A stretch of 32,500 bases of DNA from Mansonella perstans (taxonomy: Eukaryota > Nematoda > Chromadorea > Rhabditida > Onchocercidae), in the NCBI GenBank assembly GCA_037074765.1, contig JBAMDO010000085.1, positions 1 to 32,500 of the forward strand, written 5' to 3'. The notes under the pieces are model-generated. The model saw only the letters and a program-made list of their open reading frames with translations. It made no database searches and was not told the DNA's origin. The position numbers and the translations under genes were made by a program. Positions 23,076-32,290 of the stretch are shown here, in pieces; positions within the stretch are counted from its first letter, which is position 1; each line of letters starts with the position of its first letter.

Positions 23076-24335
23076 TCACATAAGAACATTTTTCGAAACA
23101 ATTCATTTTTTCAAAGTCCTTTTCTCTAAATCATACCCAATTTCCAAGTTCAGCTCTCTCACATCTCATTCAAATTTTGATTTCTCCTTCACCCACCCTC
23201 CTTTAATTCTAACTTTGGATTTATTTAATTTGATTTAATTTCTTATTTTATTTAATTGATTCTAATTTTAAATTCTTTTGTTGTCATTGTTGTTTGCCAT
23301 TGTTGTTTTTTATTTGTTTGTCTGTTATTGCTGTTTACAAGAAGGAAATTACAGTAGTATTTGTGAATTAATAATAATAAAAGCAAAGTAGTAAAAAAAA
23401 AAACAATGCTGTAATTAATTTCTTTTATTTTCCTTTCTCTCTCTCTTTCTCCCTCATATTGTGATTTTTTTTCGCTGTCCAACACTTTTTCATTTTTGTT
23501 TTCATTCTTTGCTTTCTTTTTTTTCCTCTGGAAATGAAATGAAAGATAAAAAAAATGAAAGTTTTTTCTTTTTGGAAAAATCTATGTGTGTTAAAACAAA
23601 TTCATAGTAGGCGGTAGTTTTTATGATCAGTATACGGGACACGTAAGTGCAATCCGTTCACGTGTTCACGCGTAGTGCTATTATTATTCTCAGTAAAATG
23701 ACGTATAGGAATAGATGTTAAATTATACAAAGGTGGTGATTAAATTTAAATTTCGAGGTGATTGAATTTCGTTGTCACCGATGAAATATTTGTAAAAGAT
23801 AAAGAGAGGAGATTTTTTATTGTCGTACAAAATCATTTGTATTGTCTACAGAATCATTTTTATTGTTGTATGTAAAATTATTTCTGTGTGAGAACATCGT
23901 TGATATGGAGAAAGTTTCTTTATATTTATTGTACTTTTAAAATCTTTAATTATGATCCTTTAATTAGTTTGTCAGTGTACTATCATTATTTAGAAAAAAA
24001 CAATAAAATAAATAAAATTTCTAAGCTTAAAATTAAAACTAGTTAAATTTTAAAAGCAGAGTATTAATAATCAATATGTGATAAAAAGCCAGCTAAATTT
24101 CTCTTCATATCTTCAAATATGAAATTTAACCAATTTAACTTTTATATTTTTTGGTCTTTTCACTTTTTTACCTAATCAAATTAAGGAGGAATTATTTTTA
24201 TGTACTGTAATAATATATATGAAATCTACTGTATCACTATTGTAACTTTTCTTCATTTCAGTAAGATATTCTACTATAATTGTGATAGAATTAAAGGATA
24301 CTACGGTGTCACATGATTTTTCCACGAACAATTCT
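23076..24335. other. AT-rich non-coding stretch
   Basis: No gene recognised. GTT-rich words lie at about 23275-23340 and a T/C tract at about 23425-23455. An island at 23600-23710 contains CACGTAAGTG, TTCACGTGTTCACGCG and ATGACGTATAG, unusual for the local composition. Confidence 0.5.
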
Positions 24336-24393
<58 letters not shown>

Positions 24394-24414
24394 GTAATAA
24401 TAATAGTAATAATA

Positions 24415-24463
<49 letters not shown>

Positions 24464-24475
24464 TTAATAATAAAA
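24336..24475. repeat. AAT trinucleotide microsatellite, about 45 units
   Basis: (TAA)n with three TAG-type interruptions near 24393-24420. The Asn, Ile and Tyr homopolymer frames on the two strands are artefacts. Confidence 0.98.
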
Positions 24476-24676
24476 CATTTAAAAGAAGCGTTCATCGAGT
24501 CCTACCAAACAGCGACAGTAATTTGTTTACGAAATGTCAACAAAAAAAAGAGAAAAAATTAAAAAAGTAAACAAAGTAATCATTTGAAGAATGTTTTGAT
24601 GTGAGAAAACAGGAAATATGGAAAGTGCAATGGAAATTCAGTTAGTAACGGAAGGAAGGAAGAATTAAACGAACAA
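24476..24676. other. AT-rich non-coding segment
   Basis: Nothing is recognised apart from a purine patch at 24640-24665. Confidence 0.5.
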
Positions 24677-25130
24677 ATATTTATGTAAATGAATGTTTTT
24701 TAGAATAGCAGTCAGTAATTGAAATGATAAATTAATTAATTTGTAAAAGTTAGCCTTGAAATTATTTATGTAAATGAGTGTTTTTTAAAATAGCAGTCAA
24801 TAATTGAAGTAAAAATTAATTAATTTATAACAGTTAGCCTTAAAAAATCTTTGCATTATTTTGTTTCTCATTTTTTCCCTCTTCGAAATAATATTTCTCC
24901 ATTTTTTCCAATCAATAAAATGATTTTTCAAAATGTTAAATTTTGAAATGGAATGCTCTTTAAAATAGCAATCAATAATTGAAGTGATAAACTAATTAAT
25001 TTAAAAAAGTTAGCCTTAAAAATTTTTGCATTATTTTATTTTCTCATTTTTCTGTCTTCCACGTGATATTTTCCGTTTCTTTTCCAATCAGTAAAATAAT
25101 TCTTCAAAGTTTTAAATTTTAAAATGAAAG
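24677..25130. repeat. Three-copy nested duplication (units about 85 and 175-190 bp)
   Basis: Words ATAGCAGTCAGTAATTGAA plus AGTTAGCCTTGAAA recur at about 24705, 24790 and 24965. The two right-hand copies also share a long tail (TTTGCATTATTTT, TTTTCCAATCA, TAAAAT..TTCAAA) that the first copy lacks. This implies a short duplication and a separate longer one. Confidence 0.85.
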
Positions 25131-25496
25131 AAAAAGAGTAAAGTAAGTAAAGTAATGAGGGAGGAAAGAGAAAGAAGTGGAACGAACATTGTTGGAATTT
25201 GGGTTTGGAATAAAAGAATAATTTTTGAAAGTATTTTCAGGAAAAGATTTTTTCATCCTTTGCCATATCTGATGGTGGTAATAGTGGTTGGTGTAGTGAT
25301 GATGATTGGTAGTGAGTGGTAGCATTGGTGGTGGAAATTTGACCCTGAATGATGTGAAGGTAGCAAATACATCATCTTTCGGTGCTTCCAGTGCGGATTG
25401 TATTGTTATGAAAAACGGGTATATACCGGAGGAGGAGGATGGGATTGGGTTGGATGATTAATTTTCCTTTTTAATTAATAGCAAGAAAACGGTTGT
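25131..25496. other. G/A-skewed non-coding segment
   Basis: Purine-rich on the + strand at 25131-25180 and rich in GGTGGT/GATGATG words at 25270-25335. GGAGGAGGATGGG lies at about 25430-25443. The minus-strand open frame is Ser/His-rich and repeat-driven. Confidence 0.5.
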
Positions 25497-25620
25497 ACCG
25501 GAATGTGTGTGTGTTCGTCGCCATGGAAATCGGTATTGACATTAGTTAATAGTAATTCCGGAATGTGCGTATGTGTGTATTCATCTTCACGAAAACCGGT
25601 ATTGCATTAGTTAATGGTAA
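25497..25620. repeat. Two-copy duplication, about 60 bp
   Basis: CCGGAATGTGTGTGTG, then TCGCCATGGAAATCGGTATT and GCATTAGTTAATxGTAATT-type words, at about 25498-25555 correspond to CCGGAATGTGCGTATGTGTG, TCACGAAAACCGGTATT and CATTAGTTAATGGTAATT at 25558-25620. Confidence 0.75.
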
Positions 25621-26089
25621 TTAATTGTCAACTTTTTGCAAATATTATTCATTTGAAAAAAATAAATTAATTTAATTATGCTTTTATGCAACTAATCAGA
25701 AATGTTTGGTGGTAATTTTAAATTTGCTAATTCCATTTCTGATGTTTAATCTTTTATACTTAGGCTTATAGATTTAGGGATTTATCGTTACTGTGGCAGT
25801 AATATTTTATCGAATGGTGGAAGTTTTTTGTTTTTTTGTGATTCCGAGAAATTTCAAGTTTTTTTTTTCCGTAAAAGTTAATTGGTAAGTTAATTAATTT
25901 ATAGTATGAGACAAATTAATCAAAGTTCCTACTACACTACTACTGTGCTGTTGCTGGCTGCAACTTCTATTACTATCAGTCATTAGTTAGAGATGTAATA
26001 TCACTATTGTATAATATTACGGTAATAATAGTAATGATAATAATATTTAAAAAAAAAAAGTGTAACAGTGGTTATTGTTATAGCCACAG
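25621..26089. other. AT-rich non-coding segment
   Basis: CTACTAC-type words lie at 25925-25975 and AATAAT/GGTAATAATAG words at 26015-26050. No gene. Confidence 0.5.
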
Positions 26090-26104
26090 TAATAATTGCT
26101 ATTG

Positions 26105-26445
26105 CTATCATTTATCGTTATCATTATTATCATTATTACAAGAAATGTACATGGAATAATAGTGACATTGACATGTATATATAGATGTGTCTGTGTGTGT
26201 ATGTGCATGTGTGTCTGTGTCTGTAAATATATATGTATGTATGTGTACATTACTGTTATTTATCATTATTATCGTTATTACAAGAAATGATATGGCACTG
26301 ATGTGTGTATATGTATGTGTGTATGTATGTATGTGTGTATGTATGTGTGTATGTATGTATGTATGTATGTATGTATATGTGTGTGTGTGTTGTGTGTGTA
26401 TGTGTACAGATGTGTGTATGTATGTGTACACACATATGGAGAGAG
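26105..26445. repeat. Duplicated ATTATCATT/GTAT segment with TGTA microsatellite
   Basis: TTATCATTATTACAAGAAATG-type sequence occurs near 26127 and again near 26269 (142-bp offset). Each copy is followed by a GT/GTAT tract; the second grows into (GTAT)n over about 26300-26440. Five overlapping Cys/Val/Tyr and His/Thr frames here are artefacts. Confidence 0.85.
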
Positions 26446-26652
26446 TTGCTTTGATCATTGTGGGAACAGGTTTTTGTACTTGGAAATGAATTTCTTGTAC
26501 TTCGTCGTCACTTTTATATAATCTCTGTTTACCAGTTCCCTCAATGCCATATCATCGGGCTTGTTTTTTTTTTCTTTTTTTGTTTGATTTTACTTTCTAA
26601 AATATCAGAATCTGTTTTTCATTCTAATTTTTCAGATTTGGTAATACAAAAA

Positions 26653-26833
26653 ATCCAGTGTAGTAATCCGAAATAGAAAAGTGCAGTAGTGTAGTAATCC
26701 GGAAGGGAAAACAAATTCAGAAAGGTACAGTAGTGTAATGATCCGGAAAGAAAAAACATTCAGAAAAGTGCAGTGTAGTAATCCAGAATAGAAAAGGGGA
26801 GTGTAGTATAATCCGGAAAGAAAAAACATTCAA
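26653..26833. repeat. Degenerate minisatellite of GTGTAGTAATCCGGAA units
   Basis: AGTGTAGTAATCC followed by GGAAAGAAAAAACATTCAGA or GAAATAGAAAAGTGC recurs five times with 27-43 bp spacing. Short and long unit types alternate. Confidence 0.85.
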
Positions 26834-26865
26834 ACAAAATGTTATTTGTATATGTATTTACGGTA

Positions 26866-26935
26866 GTGTATGTATGGTACATGTGCGGGTGTGTCTATGT
26901 ATGTGTCTGTGTATGTGTGTGTGTGTGTGTTTTTT
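26866..26935. repeat. GT/GTAT microsatellite
   Basis: TGTATGGTACATGTGCGGGT leads into TGTATGTGTCTGTG and a (GT)n run ending in T6. Confidence 0.85.
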
Positions 26936-27308
26936 TCGTTTGCAAAGCAAAGATCGGGAATACACGGGGGAAGGGATGGAGGAAGATAGAGGATAGGTAA
27001 GTAAGTATAAATCAGTGAATAGAATAGCGGGGAGGTAAGAAACCTGGGAGGAGAAATATGAGATGAGTTAGAGGGGAGGGAGGGATTGGTGATGATGGTA
27101 TTGGTGCTGGTGGTAATAGTGTTTGGTGGTTGGTGATGTAGATGGTAGATGTAGGTGATAGTGGTAGATGATGATTATGATGATAATGGTAATAATGGTA
27201 ATGATGATAATGATGATGTTGGTAGTAGTACTAATAGTGGTGATGATGATGATGATGATGGTATAGCGAGGGTTAAAAGTATATATATGGAATTTTTGTA
27301 ATTGATTT
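26936..27308. repeat. G/A-rich strand-asymmetric tract with GATGATG and GGT triplets
   Basis: From about 26955 to 27300 the + strand is almost free of C and dominated by G, A and T. It includes GAGGGGAGGGAGGGATTGG at about 27070-27088 and GATGATGATGATGATGATGG near 27241-27260. The His/Ile/Thr-rich minus-strand frames (27068-27385) follow from these triplets. Confidence 0.75.
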
Positions 27309-27858
27309 GGAAATGATGCGGGTATGGGTATGGGGTGGTGGGTAAGTGGGTAAGTGAATGATTGTTGGTATACACTTGTAATCAAAGAGTTACTTGTTAT
27401 TCAGTTTTGATTCGTAATTTCAAAATTGTTTTATTTTTCTGTTATTTTTCGTCATCAAATTGCATGTAATTTTATATTTGCATAATTTAAAAAAAAAATC
27501 GGGTATGAGACAAGTGGATAAGTGAATGCGAATGGGTAAGTAATAATGATTGGTACACACTTGTAATAAAGGAGTTACTTGTTATTGAGAGTTTTTGATT
27601 CGATTTCAAAATTGTTTTTTTTTTTTTTGTTATTTTGCGCCATCAAATTGTACTCGTAATCTTATATTTGCATAATTTGAAGCGGTATGGGGCGGGTGGG
27701 TAAATAAGTGAATGATTATTGGTATACACTTACAATAAAAAGAGTTATTTGTTATTTAGTTTTTGATTCGAAATTTCAAAATTGTTTTTTATTTCTTGTT
27801 ATTTTCCGCCCATCAAATTGCACGTAATTTTATATTTGCATATTTAAAAAAAAAAACG
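27309..27858. repeat. Three-copy tandem duplication, about 170-190 bp unit
   Basis: Each copy has, in order: a G-rich start (GGTATGGGG or GGGTAAGTG), TGGTAxACACTTxxAAT, GAGTTACTTGTTAT, TTTTGATTCG, TTTCAAAATTGTTTT, a T run, CATCAAATTG, TAATxTTATATTTGCATA, and an A run. The anchor TTTCAAAATTG falls at about 27418, 27605 and 27774. The copies differ by substitutions and homopolymer length. Confidence 0.92.
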
Positions 27859-28560
27859 AAGTGTGCTCATTTAGAGTGTTTGTTTGGATATTTGAAAATT
27901 TGAAAAGTTTTTAGTTTTAAGACTTTCTAACACCTTACTATCCACTCTTCCCGCAATTATTCACTTTCCTCCTCCTTTCTTTCATTGATGTAATATATAT
28001 TTAAAGCATGAAGGAAAGAATCAGTTAGTAGATTATTAATTAATTAGTTAGAGATTATTAAAATTAGATTTCCTTCTTTCTTTCATTGATGTCCTATTGA
28101 TGTAACATTGATTTAAGGTATAATGGGGGGAAAAAAAGAATCATTTAGTTATTAATAATTAGGTTATTGGAACTTTTTTTCTTTTTTTTGAAACGAATAA
28201 TGTAATTAGTAATCTTTATCTTTATGGAATTAAGTAATTAGGAATTTTTACCTTTTTCTCTTCTTATACTCATTAATTAATTGGAATGATTTGATAATTG
28301 TTCGAAATTAAAGTCATTAAATATTTGTGCTACTATTTAGAAACTTTTTTTTCGTGATAAGTTTTGGTAAATTTGGAAATCTTTGGGAAAAAAGTGCTGA
28401 AATTACGACAACGACGTGACCATACGTCATGTACGTGAATCGATTATGTATAAATTACGTCAACGACGTTTGTGTACGTAAATCGATTGTGTATAAATAT
28501 GTTCTCATATATATGTAATATTGTTGAAATCACATTCATTCTTATTATGACAATTTATTT
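27859..28560. repeat. AT-rich segment with two separate two-copy duplications
   Basis: A pair at about 27970-28070 and 28071-28170 shares TTTCATTGATGTAA, TTTAAxGxAT, AAAGAATCAxTTAGT and ATTATTAATxAATTAG (101-bp offset). A second pair at 28400-28451 and 28452-28495 shares AAATTACGxCAACGACGT, GTACGTxAATCGATT and TGTATAAAT. No gene recognised. Confidence 0.8.
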
Positions 28561-29376
28561 TGACAGTAATTAGTAAGAAGAGGAGAAAAGAAGAAATCGC
28601 TGAAACGGTTAATGGAAGAGAATTTTACGAATTACGAATTACCGGTGCAGAAAGTAATCGAAGAGGAAAGCAAAACAGGAAAAAAGGAAGAAACTTTATG
28701 AAAGGACAAAAGCACTTTCCTGTTTGTTCATTTTTCATTCCATATATGTATATATATATACATATATATGTGTGTGTCAACAATGATGAAGTCAGGAACT
28801 ACCAATCCAGAAGAGTTCTGGAATATTTTTTTCATTCACTAAATATTAGGTAAAGGAAAGAAATTGCATCCTGAAAAATTCTGAAATATTTTTTCATTTC
28901 GATAAACATTATATTCACAATTTAGAAGATTAGATAAAAAATTATGGGAAATTTTTTTTTCAAAGCCAATTTTTTCCCCTTTTCTATAAGTTTGTTCAAA
29001 TTAATCTCAGTTCGAAATGGTGAATATTTAATTGATTTTTTTTTTTTTGGAAAAGTTTATGGGAAAGATGAATTTGTAGTTTGTTTGTTTGTGTTTTTCT
29101 TCTACACTAGTAGTAGAGGAAGGAAGTATGTATGCATTTATAATTTATATTAGAAGTGATGTTTGATCTTAAAAATTTTACTAAAATACTTTGAAGTGAA
29201 TGAATGTGCAAAGGTAACTTATGGCCTGCTGATGACGATAAGTAATAGTAGTAGTAATAATGGTAATGATAATAACAGTCATAATTGTAATAATAATAAA
29301 CCATGATAAGGAGGCAAATATAGATTAGACTTTTAAATTTTAAAAAAATTTTATGGATTTGAAATATTCACGTAAA
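28561..29376. other. AT-rich non-coding segment
   Basis: A TATATATACATATATATG palindrome-rich tract lies at about 28741-28772 and TAGTAG/AATAAT triplets at 29240-29300. A 97-codon + frame (28560-28853) is basic at its start but runs through the TA repeat and has no recognised motif. Confidence 0.5.
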
Positions 29377-29451
29377 TTAACATAACTATCTGACAGAATA
29401 CTGGTGGATGGATTAACATAGCTATCTGGCAAAATACTGACGGACGGATGG
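29377..29451. repeat. Two-copy duplication, about 35-40 bp
   Basis: ATTAACATAACTATCTGACA plus GAATACTGGTGGATGG at 29377-29411 is followed directly by ATTAACATAGCTATCTGGCA plus AAATACTGACGGACGGATGG. Confidence 0.85.
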
Positions 29452-29637
29452 ATTCGGTCATACTAACATATTACAATTAGTTCATTTTGTAATTAATCTT
29501 ATAAAATCTTGTTTAATTAATTATTGTGGAAGCGTTAAGCAAGGATTTGAAAGAAAACGTTGATTTTCTTTTTCGTTTTCTTTTTTTTCATCTCTGTTTT
29601 TTTTCTTTCTCCTTGTCTTCTCTTTCTCTTTCTATTT

Positions 29638-29638
<1 letters not shown>
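29452..29638. other. AT-rich segment grading into a pyrimidine tract
   Basis: From about 29563 the + strand is almost all T and C, leading into the T homopolymer. Confidence 0.6.

Positions 29639-29673
<35 letters not shown>
29639..29673. repeat. T homopolymer, 35 bases
   Basis: An uninterrupted T run follows a longer pyrimidine tract. No retroelement body or target-site duplication was recognised beside it, so I do not call a retroposon tail. The length in the assembly may be imprecise. Confidence 0.9.
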
Positions 29674-29680
<7 letters not shown>

Positions 29681-30527
29681 TTAATTTGTTGTAATTTGTT
29701 TTTCAGCGATTTTTTACAATTTGTAAAATTTTACTAATATCTGAAAACGAATTTTTCTTTTTTTAACATAACATTTTACAGAGATATTAATATGAAATGA
29801 TGATTATTGATAAACAATCAGTCAGTTCGATTATTGATTTTTCAAACGATAAAAATCCAGATTAAATTTTAATCATCTATGAGATACAATGCACGATGAT
29901 TCATTTACTGTTATTATTACTATCATTAATATTAGCATTATTATTATTATTATTATCATTGCTATTATTGGTAAATACAGTTATTTATGAATTTCTCATT
30001 TTTTTTCTTTTTTTTCATTCTCTTTCTTCTTCATTCTTTGTTTATATGTCCAGGAAAAGATTAATAAAAAATCCGTTGGAGTAAAAATTTTCAAAATTGT
30101 TTAGAAAGAAAAAAGTATTTGTCAAAAATTTTTTCTTTTTTCCAAATTTATTTTTGATAATTTTTTATTACACACAGAATTGAGAAGTGAGAGGCGGCGA
30201 GATAAAGAGAAGAAAAAGAATTTCAAAGAGTTCATGTGACTGTCATGTGAAATTCATTTGAGTATTATTTTCAATCCACACATTAGGCCTGCCTGTTGAT
30301 TAGAGAAAGGAAGTTGAAAAAACAAGTGAAATTGATAAGAAGGACAGAATTGCCTCTTTTTTTCTTTTCCCCAATTTTTTTTTAAATTTTAATTTGATTT
30401 ATTTAAAATCACTATTATTGCTGTTTTTTTCATAAATTTATTGTTGTCATAATTCTCTTAAGTGTATAAATTTTACGGTAAAATTATGCAAATTAATTAA
30501 TGACTGAAGATAAAACAATGAAAGAAG
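29674..30527. other. AT-rich non-coding segment with TTA triplets
   Basis: (TTA)n-rich triplets at about 29905-29970 produce a Leu-rich open frame. A pyrimidine-rich tract lies at 29998-30040 and a purine patch at about 30180-30215. No gene recognised. Confidence 0.55.
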
Positions 30528-30640
30528 TACACGCATACAAACATACACACACACACACACACATACACACACACACACACACATAAACACACACACACAC
30601 ATAAACACACACACACACACGCACATACATACATAGATAC
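30528..30640. repeat. AC microsatellite with regular ATAA/ATAC interruptions
   Basis: Blocks of (AC)7-10 are separated by ATAC or ATAAAC at roughly 16-20 base spacing, ending CATACATACATAGATAC. Confidence 0.95.
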
Positions 30641-30879
30641 AAAACTTACATAAGAGATGAAAAAACTGTCAAAATTTACTTGTGAAATTATTTTTTTTTA
30701 AGTAATTTTGTTTTGATGAATTTAATTTTTTTTCAAAACAATTTTATTTTGATGAATTTAAAGCCAGAAAAAGAAACCGAACAGAAATGTGAAATTGAAT
30801 TAAAAAGGAAAAAAGTATACTATTTTTTCCTTAACTGATAATATTGTTAATTGAAATTTATTTTCCTAAAATTAACAAT
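30641..30879. other. AT-rich segment upstream of the CCCH gene
   Basis: A short duplication around TTTTGATGAATTTAA occurs at about 30711-30725 and 30748-30762. No clear TATA/initiator promoter can be distinguished from the general A+T background. Confidence 0.55.
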
Positions 30880-30891
30880 TAATTTTTGCAG
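30880..30891 (+). promoter_or_regulatory. Splice acceptor 12 nt before the start codon (possible spliced-leader trans-splice site)
   Basis: The T-rich tract ending in TTTTTGCAG sits immediately upstream of the first ATG. Its closeness to the ATG fits either a 5' UTR intron or a trans-splice site of the kind used by nematodes, flatworms and some other animals. No upstream non-coding exon or promoter could be recognised, so the two readings cannot be separated here. Confidence 0.5.
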
Positions 30892-31036
30892 TTTATAAAG
30901 TAAATGCCACCGATAGCTGCAGCACGACCTGGTCACAATATTCGTCGTACATGTAAATTAATGAATGGTATTTCAACAACTCCAGCAATTGCAGTATCGC
31001 CATCATCATCATCATCAGCAACAGCATGTAGTTCAG
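30892..31036 (+). other. First coding exon of the CCCH gene, with 12-nt 5' UTR
   Basis: The exon follows the acceptor AATTTTTGCAG, whose AG is at 30890-30891. Its 5' UTR portion is TTTATAAAGTAA, so an in-frame stop touches the ATG at 30904. Coding runs for 44 codons plus one base and ends at 31036 before GTTACT. The coding sequence is richer in G+C than its surroundings. The phase-1 end (G) joins exactly with the GA that opens exon 2 to give Gly45, which supports the splice. Confidence 0.78.
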
Positions 31037-32290
31037 GTTACTTTAAATTTTATTTCGTACAAATTTTAAAAAGTATTTCAGATTTCGATTACGTAAATTA
31101 ATTACGTAGCCATTTTACGAATTAAATTTAAATTCATTTTTTTTTCAACAGCATCATTAGAGACTTTGAATTCTTTCATCCTTTTCGTTATCATCATTTT
31201 TGAATGGTTATAATAATATATGAAATGTTTGAGATTCTTTTGTAAAATTTACTGACGAGTGGATTTATTCAATTTTAATTAATTAATTATAACAAGAAGC
31301 ATTACTGACTGACTATGTTAGATAAATTTTTTAAAAGTTAACAAATTATAAATGAAGCTTGGAAGATTGTGGCAGTCGTAGTATAGTATGAATTGTGACG
31401 AATGTTTTTTGTTCATTAAATTTTAACATTTGACAAAAATACGAAATGAATTGCAAAATATATATGCATCATCTTTATTTACTTCTGCTCTCTAATGTGC
31501 TACTACTGCTGCTAAACATATGATGTGCTCATTGATTGACCTTTAGTCGATTCAGATCATTTTGTATTATGACCTTTTGGTGATAAGAGACAGCAGCAGC
31601 AAGTAATGTTTATCTAATATTCTACACTCGTAATTTATCAGCTTTCAAAATTTCAGCGTCATCTTTTTTAAAGGTCAGAAATGATTGAAAATATTTGAAA
31701 GAGCATTAGAGGTAAAGAGAGGGAAAAGATTTTTAATTAGCAACAAGTCAAACTTTTTTCTCAATTGAATTAGCGAGCATTAAAGTGGTAATTAATTAAT
31801 TAATTTAAATTAGAGGGAAAAGATTTTATTAATCAGCAACAGACCAGATTTTTTTCTTCAGTTGGATTTAATTAATTGGATTAGCAACAACATTCAACAA
31901 TTGTTTTCATTTTCTATTCAAATTAAGAGGAGAGTGAATTAATAAATCGGAATTATACATATGGAATTAATTTATATTAATCTTTTAAATAATTAAATTT
32001 CATATTAGAGTGAATTAATAAATCGGAGTTGTATGTGGAATTAATTTGTATTAATTTTTTAAATCATTTAAATTTCATATTTTTCCCGCTTATTTATGCC
32101 AAAACCAGTTTGTTTTTTTCTTCTAATGTGCTGAGACGCAGTCGGATGATAGGAATATTTGATTGATTGAATAAATGAATTGAATGGAAATTTCAGGAAA
32201 GAATAGTACACAAACAGTACATCCGGAAAAATATAAAACTGAACTTTGCCGAAAATGGTTGGATTCTGGACGGTGTAATTATGGTGAGAA
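30904..32290 (+). CDS. CCCH zinc-finger protein, tristetraprolin/TIS11-like, 5' part (two exons, 3' partial)
   Basis: Joined exons 30904-31036 and 32197-32290 encode 75 residues plus a split codon. Residues 1-45 are a low-complexity N-terminus with a run of five Ser at 34-38. Residues 57-75 read YKTELCRKWLDSGRCNYGE: the YKTELC lead-in typical of the TTP/TIS11 family, followed by C-x8-C (C62 and C71) and the NYGE(K) that normally precedes the third Cys of a C-x8-C-x5-C-x3-H finger. The third Cys, the His and any second finger are not in the visible exons. Family knowledge: these proteins bind UAUUUAU-type AU-rich elements in 3' UTRs and recruit deadenylation and decapping factors in the cytoplasm; in nematodes related CCCH proteins also act in the germ line. 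Start choice: an in-frame TAA lies directly before the ATG and a splice acceptor 12 nt upstream. The family call is firm; the orthologue and species are not determined. Confidence 0.85.
31705..31884. repeat. Two-copy duplication inside intron 1, about 100-bp offset
   Basis: ATTAGAG, GAGGGAAAAGATTTTxATTA, CAGCAAC / TAGCAAC and TTTTTTCTxCA plus TTGxATT occur in the same order at about 31705-31773 and 31808-31884. Confidence 0.8.
31931..32082. repeat. 76-bp tandem duplication inside intron 1
   Basis: AGAGTGAATTAATAAATCGG opens both copies (31931 and 32007). Each continues with TGGAATTAATTTxTATTAAT and ends AAATTTCATATT. Only a few substitutions separate the copies. Confidence 0.92.
32197..32290 (+). 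other. Second coding exon, carrying the first half of the CCCH finger
   Basis: The 94-base exon begins GA (completing Gly45) and ends GGTGAGAA before the consensus donor GTAAGT at 32291. It encodes KNSTQTVHPEK, then the YKTELC motif and the first two zinc-ligand cysteines. Reading through the donor gives AAG TAA, an immediate stop, so splicing is required for a full-length protein. The 3' intron is phase 2 and falls inside the finger, between NYGE and the expected Cys. Confidence 0.82.

Larger units (their letters stand above)
31037..32196 (+). other. Intron 1 of the CCCH gene (phase 1)
   Basis: This 1160-base intron starts with GTTACT (a weak donor) and ends with GGAAATTTCAG (a strong acceptor). 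It is AT-rich and holds two local duplications (31705-31884 and 31931-32082) but no open frame of note. Two TACGTA-type motifs lie at about 31090-31110, just after the donor. Confidence 0.7.

Noticed and set aside
24282..24570. Poly-Asn, poly-Ile and poly-Tyr proteins
   Set aside because: These are all frames of one AAT microsatellite.
26047..26521. Several Cys/Val/Tyr and His/Thr frames on both strands
   Set aside because: All are frames of GTAT/GT repeats.
27068..27385. 105-codon His/Ile/Thr-rich minus-strand frame
   Set aside because: It derives from GATGATG and GGT triplet repeats.
28560..28853. 97-codon + frame with a basic start
   Set aside because: It runs through a TATATACATATA tract and has no recognised motif.
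29639..29673. Poly(A) tail of a retroposon on the minus strand
   Set aside because: No element body, target-site duplication or coding remnant could be recognised next to the T run.
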